Origin: Chloroflexota bacterium
Lineage (GTDB): Bacteria; Chloroflexota; Anaerolineae; UBA2200; JACIWT01
Assembly (NCBI GenBank): GCA_014360825.1
Contig: JACIWT010000007.1
Location: 1-64,000 of the forward strand
DNA length: 64,000 nt
Reading direction: 5' to 3'
Shown in pieces: positions 59,444 through 64,000 of the stretch (position 1 is its first letter; each line of letters begins with the position of its first letter). A program made the translations under genes and the position numbers. Below the pieces are notes generated by a model, which saw nothing but the letters and a program-made list of their open reading frames with translations, made no database searches and was not told the DNA's origin.

Positions 59444-62400
59444 TCACTGCGTGGTGGGGGTAACTATTTGTCCTATCATCTGCTCCAACTGTTGTATGAA
59501 GGCCTGCATGGTGGGCTTCTCGCTCTCAGGCGAGAGCGAAAGAGCAATGCGTGCTTCCTCGAGAGCCAGTTCATATTGACCCGTTTGTTGGTACAGGATA
59601 GCCAGGTTGCGATGACTGACCAGGTCATCTGGCGCGAAATCTAGCACATTGAGGTTAGCCTGAATAGCCTCGGTGAGCATGCCTTGATCATAATAGATCT
59701 TGCCCAGAGTGCTGTGAGCTTGGATTAGATTGGGTGCCAGCGCAATAGCCTTCTGGTTCGCCTCAATCGCCTTGGTGATCGCCCCCTGTTCGTAGTAGAG
59801 CAATCCCAGGGAGGCATAGGCCTGGACTTGCTCAGGATTTATTTCCACTGCCTTCTCATAATTCTCGATGGCCTTCTCTCGATCGCCGGTAATAGAGTAG
59901 TAATTCCCTAAGAGGACGTAGGTCATGTCGAATTTCTGATCCAGACTGAGTGAGTATTCGAATTTCTCCAAAGCGTTGGGCATGTCCCCCAATACTAAGT
60001 ACGTCAGGCCCCACTCATTGATGATCTGGGCGTTATGAGGACTGAGCGAAGCAGCCTTCTCATAGTAGCCGAGGGCAGTCTGGAGTTTCTCCTGCCGCTC
60101 CTCGGGCGTAGCCGCGTAATCGGCCCAAGTCCGATACAGGCGACCCAGATTGGCGAAATGATCAGTATTGAGCGGGTTCAGGTCTTTGGCTTTTTCCAGC
60201 GCGGCACGGCTTTGCTCCAACCAAGTAGCACGCTCCTCGGGTGTGGTCACCGCTATGGCTTTTTCCATCAGAGCCCGGCCCAAGAAAAGATAGTAATAAT
60301 CTTGGTCCGGCGCCCAGGCAATGGCCTTGGAATAAAGGGCAATGCTGGCATCCCAACGTTGCTCCTCCTCCAGTTTGAGACCTTGCTTGTAATAGATGTC
60401 CGCCTTCACGATACTCACATTGGTAGTGAAAATCGCTAGCGCGATGCCCGCCGCAAGGATGGGGTATAGCCATAAATTGCTTTTCTGCCAGAACTGAACG
60501 GGCAGGGACTTCTGCACGGTGAGGACAATGGACAGGAAGAGCAAGGAGAGACCAAGGAAGAGATAATAGAAGACCACTGTGTTTGCAATGTCTCGGTTCG
60601 GTTTGATCAGCGATGTGTGAGTGAACAGAAAGATCAGGAACACCAAGAGCGTGATGAGAGCGTAAACGCCAAACGCCTGAAGGAGCCACGATACGCCCTG
60701 TTGGCGCTGACGATATAGAATGAGAATCGAGGCGATAGCAACCATCCCGGCCACCAGCCAGGTGAGCACGAACATCCACAGGACCCCGTAGGCGATGATA
60801 TGCGGGGACCCTCTTGGAGCCAACGTGGTCAAGGAAAGGCTGATGATGCGTAGTGAATCCATCTCCCCCATCGGATTGGCAACGAACTCGAAACCAAGCG
60901 TGCAGAGCAGTACGCTCACCAAGAGCGTCCTGGTGATCAACTCCAACATAGGGTTGGGTTCTGTTGCAACCCCGTGCGTGCTGACTGGCTGGCTGACGAA
61001 TGCCTCCCGCCTGGATCGCTTTTTCTTGCGCCGGCGGGAATACAGTTCCTGAGATGTTGTGGCTGGCCGGTACACGGGTTCCAGTGCAGGCTCCTCTTTC
61101 TGGAACCAACCCATTCCGATCACCACCAACAAGGCCGCAAAAATCCAGAAGTATGTGCGAGTCGCGGCGATAGCGATGCCGAAGTGAATCTCAATGAAAT
61201 GGCCCACGATCGTTGCGAGCAGTGCAATGAGCAAGATCTGTCGGAACCGATCCTCCCTCTCTCGGCTTTGACCATGCGCAAAGAAAGCAACGATCATTAG
61301 GTAGGCAGCAATGCCAGAGATAAACCCCGCGGGCAGAGCCACTCCTACGAAGCGGAACTCGCGGTCTATGATCGCTGCCAACACCGTCGCTGCGGCAGCA
61401 CCGCCAATGCCCAAGGCTAGGAATAAGTTGCGCTGCCTCCGGGTTTCCATAAAACCCAGCCATTTCAGGCCGTAGTAGAAGACCGCAGTGAACAGCCACA
61501 TGTAGATGAGAAAACCAACAGCTCCGGTGATGACCAGCGCATCGAACGTCTCATTGTGTGAGCGATCAGGTGAGGCATTGCGGGCCTCGTAATGGGCCAG
61601 GTCAGGAGGATAGTAAGGGTTGTAGGCTACATGCATCGTTTCTGGGCCGTACCCAAAGATGGCACGGAAAGGATTTGCGGCAATGAGTTTCACTGCTCCT
61701 TCCCAGATTAGCACACGGACCTTGCCCGTGCCCTCCTCCGTCTGGAACAAATTGCCTAGGCGGCCGATATACGGCATTTCTCTGAGGCCCATAAAGGGAT
61801 TGTTGGGAAGGTTGAACACGACCAGGAAACTGGCCAGGATCAATGATTGAATGCAGAAACTGAGCCATAGCCAACGCATCCCGCGCCGAAAGGCAGCCAA
61901 AACCACATAAGCAGGTATCACACCTACGGGCAGGCTGACGACAGCAAAAGCCAGGGCAGTGAGTAACTCGTGCATCGAGAGCCGGGATTGGTCCGGTGCC
62001 GTTCTCCGCAACCAGACAAGTAGCAGAAGCACAAAGAAATAGATCCCGCCAAACAACCCCAGCCACGGGCCACGGCTTTGAGTGAAAAAGGTGCAGATTA
62101 ACTGCACGACAAAAATGAAGGCGTAACTACCTGTGAGAATGGCATCAGCCGCCGTTCCAGTTTCCTCATCCAACAGGGCGTTAAAGTGATCTATGAGGCG
62201 TGCTAGTGTGATCGGAATCGCCATGATAAGATATGCAGCCACAAAGATCGCATTGCCCATGTTGGAGGCCACGCGAAGCACCGTGTCGCCACTCCATGGC
62301 AGCGAGTCCAGTCGGAAATGCTGGAGGATGCCATACAGTGAAATGGGCAGGCTGGTGATGACCACTGCGTTTAGCAAGCGGTCCAATTGCGCTCTCGTGC

Positions 62401-62857
62401 GCAGATTCTGGAGCACGATGAAAAAGATCACGATGTACGAGAGGGTGGTATAGGTGCCCTGGAGACGCATATAGGATCCCCACAGGCTGATCCGAGGTGC
62501 GACGGAGAAGACGGTGCTGAGAAGATAGATGATGATTGTCAGAAAGGTCGGTAAAATCAGAGGAACACGGATGACGCGTTCAAACAGACTGAGTCGCTGG
62601 CTGCTTTCCCGGGGGGCCATCTTGCCATTGCCTTCGCTCTCTGGCGCTTTCTCCCCGACCAGACCCAATCCTTGTTCGGCGAATTTGATAACCCAAGCCC
62701 CGATCATTACTAAAGCGATGGAGCGCAAGATGGAGAGTTTGTCTGGCTCAAAAACGCGGCTGGAGTACACGTTGAAGTAGAGAGGCACAACAAGCAGGGC
62801 CAGCAGCCAGCCGGTTTCCATCACGCTATCACAGAACGCGCCCAACTTCGTTTTCAC
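59444..62857 (-). CDS. O-antigen ligase/polymerase-like membrane protein with C-terminal TPR domain
   Basis: An 1137-residue protein. The first ~820 residues carry many membrane helices in two groups; between them lies the Wzy_C/WaaL region [17 protein letters not shown]...[25 protein letters not shown], with the DRSHNE motif typical of O-antigen ligases. A charged cytoplasmic loop ([12 protein letters not shown]) splits the membrane part. From ~828 on at least seven tetratricopeptide repeats follow ([28 protein letters not shown]). Ligase-TPR fusions occur in other bacteria, often linked to protein glycosylation or attachment. GTG 62857 is the start. It is the second gene of the operon. Confidence 0.88.
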   Translation of the reverse strand: MKTKLGAFCDSVMETGWLLALLVVPLYFNVYSSRVFEPDKLSILRSIALVMIGAWVIKFAEQGLGLVGEKAPESEGNGKMAPRESSQRLSLFERVIRVPLILPTFLTIIIYLLSTVFSVAPRISLWGSYMRLQGTYTTLSYIVIFFIVLQNLRTRAQLDRLLNAVVITSLPISLYGILQHFRLDSLPWSGDTVLRVASNMGNAIFVAAYLIMAIPITLARLIDHFNALLDEETGTAADAILTGSYAFIFVVQLICTFFTQSRGPWLGLFGGIYFFVLLLLVWLRRTAPDQSRLSMHELLTALAFAVVSLPVGVIPAYVVLAAFRRGMRWLWLSFCIQSLILASFLVVFNLPNNPFMGLREMPYIGRLGNLFQTEEGTGKVRVLIWEGAVKLIAANPFRAIFGYGPETMHVAYNPYYPPDLAHYEARNASPDRSHNETFDALVITGAVGFLIYMWLFTAVFYYGLKWLGFMETRRQRNLFLALGIGGAAAATVLAAIIDREFRFVGVALPAGFISGIAAYLMIVAFFAHGQSREREDRFRQILLIALLATIVGHFIEIHFGIAIAATRTYFWIFAALLVVIGMGWFQKEEPALEPVYRPATTSQELYSRRRKKKRSRREAFVSQPVSTHGVATEPNPMLELITRTLLVSVLLCTLGFEFVANPMGEMDSLRIISLSLTTLAPRGSPHIIAYGVLWMFVLTWLVAGMVAIASILILYRQRQQGVSWLLQAFGVYALITLLVFLIFLFTHTSLIKPNRDIANTVVFYYLFLGLSLLFLSIVLTVQKSLPVQFWQKSNLWLYPILAAGIALAIFTTNVSIVKADIYYKQGLKLEEEQRWDASIALYSKAIAWAPDQDYYYLFLGRALMEKAIAVTTPEERATWLEQSRAALEKAKDLNPLNTDHFANLGRLYRTWADYAATPEERQEKLQTALGYYEKAASLSPHNAQIINEWGLTYLVLGDMPNALEKFEYSLSLDQKFDMTYVLLGNYYSITGDREKAIENYEKAVEINPEQVQAYASLGLLYYEQGAITKAIEANQKAIALAPNLIQAHSTLGKIYYDQGMLTEAIQANLNVLDFAPDDLVSHRNLAILYQQTGQYELALEEARIALSLSPESEKPTMQAFIQQLEQMIGQIVTPTTQ

Positions 62858-62881
62858 AGATACGCCTCTATGCTCCAGAAG

Positions 62882-63868
62882 TTATGTTTTGCACAGCGTT
62901 TCACTATACTGACGTCTGAACCAGCGGATCGTTTCTTCGAGACCCTCTCGCAAAGGAACTTGGGCCTGGAATCCCAGCACACGGCGCGCTTTCGATACGT
63001 CCGGCACCCGACGTCTGGGGTCCTCGAAGTTCGGCCCGTACACTTGTTCGTAGGGCAAGTAAGTGAGCCCAGATTTCGCTCCAGTAAGTTCTAAGACCAA
63101 TGCTGCCAGTTCGAGGATAGTGGTCTCCACGCTGCTGCCGATATTGAAGACTTCACCCAATGCTTCTGGATGCTCCGCAGCGAGCACCGTTCCGCGGACG
63201 GTGTCATTCACAAAGGTGAAACACCGAGATTGCTGGCCATCGCCGTGAATGGTTAGAGGCTCCCCGCGCAGGGCCTGCATGATAAAGTTAGCGACAACGC
63301 TGCTATAGCCCTGTGGGTCCATACGTGGCCCATATGAGTTGAAATAGCGCACGATGGACACTGGTAGTCCCTCGGCGTAGTAGGCGAAACAAAGGTGCTC
63401 GCCCAGTGCTTTGGCTGTGGAGTAGGACCAACGCGTGATTTTCGTCGAGCCTAGTACCCGATCGCCATCTTCTTTCAGGGGCATATGCGGGCTGCGACCA
63501 TATACCTCAGAAGTTGAAGCAAAGAGCACACGCCTCTTATGCAGGTGAGCCGCCTTCAGGACATTCGCTGTCCCTTCGACGTTGGTGAAGATGCCCCTAA
63601 GCGGGTTGGACAGGATATGGCGCACTCCAACGGCTGCCGCCAAGTGATACACCAGATCGCTGCTCGCAACTAAGTCTGCCACCAGTCCGGGATTACAAAT
63701 GTCTCCCTCTACAAATCGGAAACGCTCCTCGTCCAGGAGATGGGTGATGTTTTCCCGCCTTCCCGTAGACAGGTCATCCACGACGACAACTTCGTGTCCT
63801 TCGGCGAATAGATGGTCCACGAGATGCGAGCCGATGTACCCTGCCCCACCGGTGACCAGCACCCTCAT
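62882..63868 (-). CDS. NAD-dependent nucleotide-sugar epimerase/dehydratase (extended SDR)
   Basis: A 328-residue enzyme. VLVTGGAGYIGSHLVDHL is the NAD-binding Rossmann motif, STSEVYG carries the catalytic Ser/Thr and Glu, and WSYSTAKALGEHL the Tyr-xxx-Lys pair. RYFNSYGPRMDPQG follows. The TSEVYG form and the GSTKITRWSYSTAKAL stretch favour UDP-glucuronate decarboxylase or GDP/UDP-sugar dehydratase-epimerase relatives over plain GalE; exact substrate unknown. I chose ATG 63868, the canonical start; the extra upstream codons to 63925 would contain the promoter. The promoter places transcription start at or next to this ATG, so the mRNA may be leaderless. First gene of the minus-strand operon. 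Confidence 0.88.
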   Translation of the reverse strand: MRVLVTGGAGYIGSHLVDHLFAEGHEVVVVDDLSTGRRENITHLLDEERFRFVEGDICNPGLVADLVASSDLVYHLAAAVGVRHILSNPLRGIFTNVEGTANVLKAAHLHKRRVLFASTSEVYGRSPHMPLKEDGDRVLGSTKITRWSYSTAKALGEHLCFAYYAEGLPVSIVRYFNSYGPRMDPQGYSSVVANFIMQALRGEPLTIHGDGQQSRCFTFVNDTVRGTVLAAEHPEALGEVFNIGSSVETTILELAALVLELTGAKSGLTYLPYEQVYGPNFEDPRRRVPDVSKARRVLGFQAQVPLREGLEETIRWFRRQYSETLCKT

Positions 63869-63875
63869 AAGTTCT

Positions 63876-63904
63876 ATCTTACCGCAGATAGGAGGAAATG
63901 ACAA
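63876..63904 (-). promoter_or_regulatory. Promoter of the glycan operon, predicted leaderless
   Basis: Minus-strand TTGTCA (63899-63904), 17-nt spacer, TAAGAT (63876-63881). The A of ATG 63868 lies 8 nt after the -10 box, about where transcription should begin. No Shine-Dalgarno precedes this ATG. Confidence 0.65.
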
Positions 63905-63913
63905 GTGTTGCAA

Positions 63914-63942
63914 TTGACTCCCCACTGATTCTGGTCTAAAAT
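63914..63942 (+). promoter_or_regulatory. Divergent promoter for a gene beyond the window
   Basis: TTGACT (63914-63919), 17-nt spacer, TAAAAT (63937-63942) on the plus strand. No start codon with a ribosome-binding site is seen before the window ends, so the gene lies outside. Confidence 0.6.
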
Positions 63943-64000
63943 ATCGCCAAGATTAGGATAAAGAACAGTACGCCGGACTTGGTGTACCGTTTTATTTTGC

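Overview
The window reads as one contig of a bacterial chromosome, most likely from Chloroflexota (an Anaerolineae-like lineage). The grounds are indirect: several lipoproteins carry Pro/Thr-rich linkers after the lipobox Cys, PT-rich membrane stalks occur, and the gene mix (ROK-controlled sugar ABC operons, GH66/GH15/GH13 enzymes, tungstate uptake with molybdopterin genes, T-box-controlled valS) fits that phylum. No rRNA or ribosomal protein is present to prove it. Housekeeping promoters are very regular: at least ten clear -35/-10 pairs are visible, nearly all with a 17-nt spacer and two with perfect TTGACA/TATAAT boxes. No CRISPR array, insertion sequence or phage module is visible.

Layout. 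1-813: a GNAT-HAD fusion cut by the window edge. 864-8016 (minus): an unusual transport locus in which one 1132-residue lipoprotein joins a LivJ-type, a GlnH-type and a rearranged DppA-type binding protein, followed by DppB-, DppC-, GlnP- and GlnQ-like genes. 8269-12065: a GT39-like membrane transferase and an RNase J-like beta-CASP hydrolase. 12189-21412 (plus): a ROK regulator, a sugar ABC importer without its ATPase, and GH15, GH66 and GH13 enzymes. The GH66 dextranase-type enzyme and the Val after the GH13 nucleophile point to dextran/isomaltooligosaccharides. 21415-25887: tRNA-Glu(UUC), lepB, a large membrane protein and tyrS. 26327-38147 (plus): an ERF-like protein, a stalked surface protein, then a glycan cluster of six GT4 glycosyltransferases, two methyltransferases and a flippase. 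38160-39595: tryptophanase with a candidate leader peptide.

39611-45017 holds DegV, an M14-like peptidase, Fpg, an alpha/alpha-toroid protein and a DUF763 protein. 45416-48407 is valS under a T-box. 48425-55168 is a seven-gene operon (tupABC, moeA, moaA, moaC, MOSC-MogA) behind a Moco/Tuco riboswitch and terminator. 55241-56335 is a radical SAM enzyme. 56404-63868 (minus) is a second surface-glycan operon: epimerase, O-antigen ligase-TPR fusion, WecA/TagO-type transferase, nucleotide-sugar dehydrogenase and a DedA/VTT protein.

The most unusual item is the binding-protein mosaic at 4618-8016. Its DppA portion appears circularly permuted: the normal N-terminal ~119 residues lie after the C-terminal ~380. 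It sits in an operon that mixes peptide-type and amino-acid-type permeases with a single ATPase. It is either a real composite transport system or an assembly or recombination product, and read-level checks would settle which.
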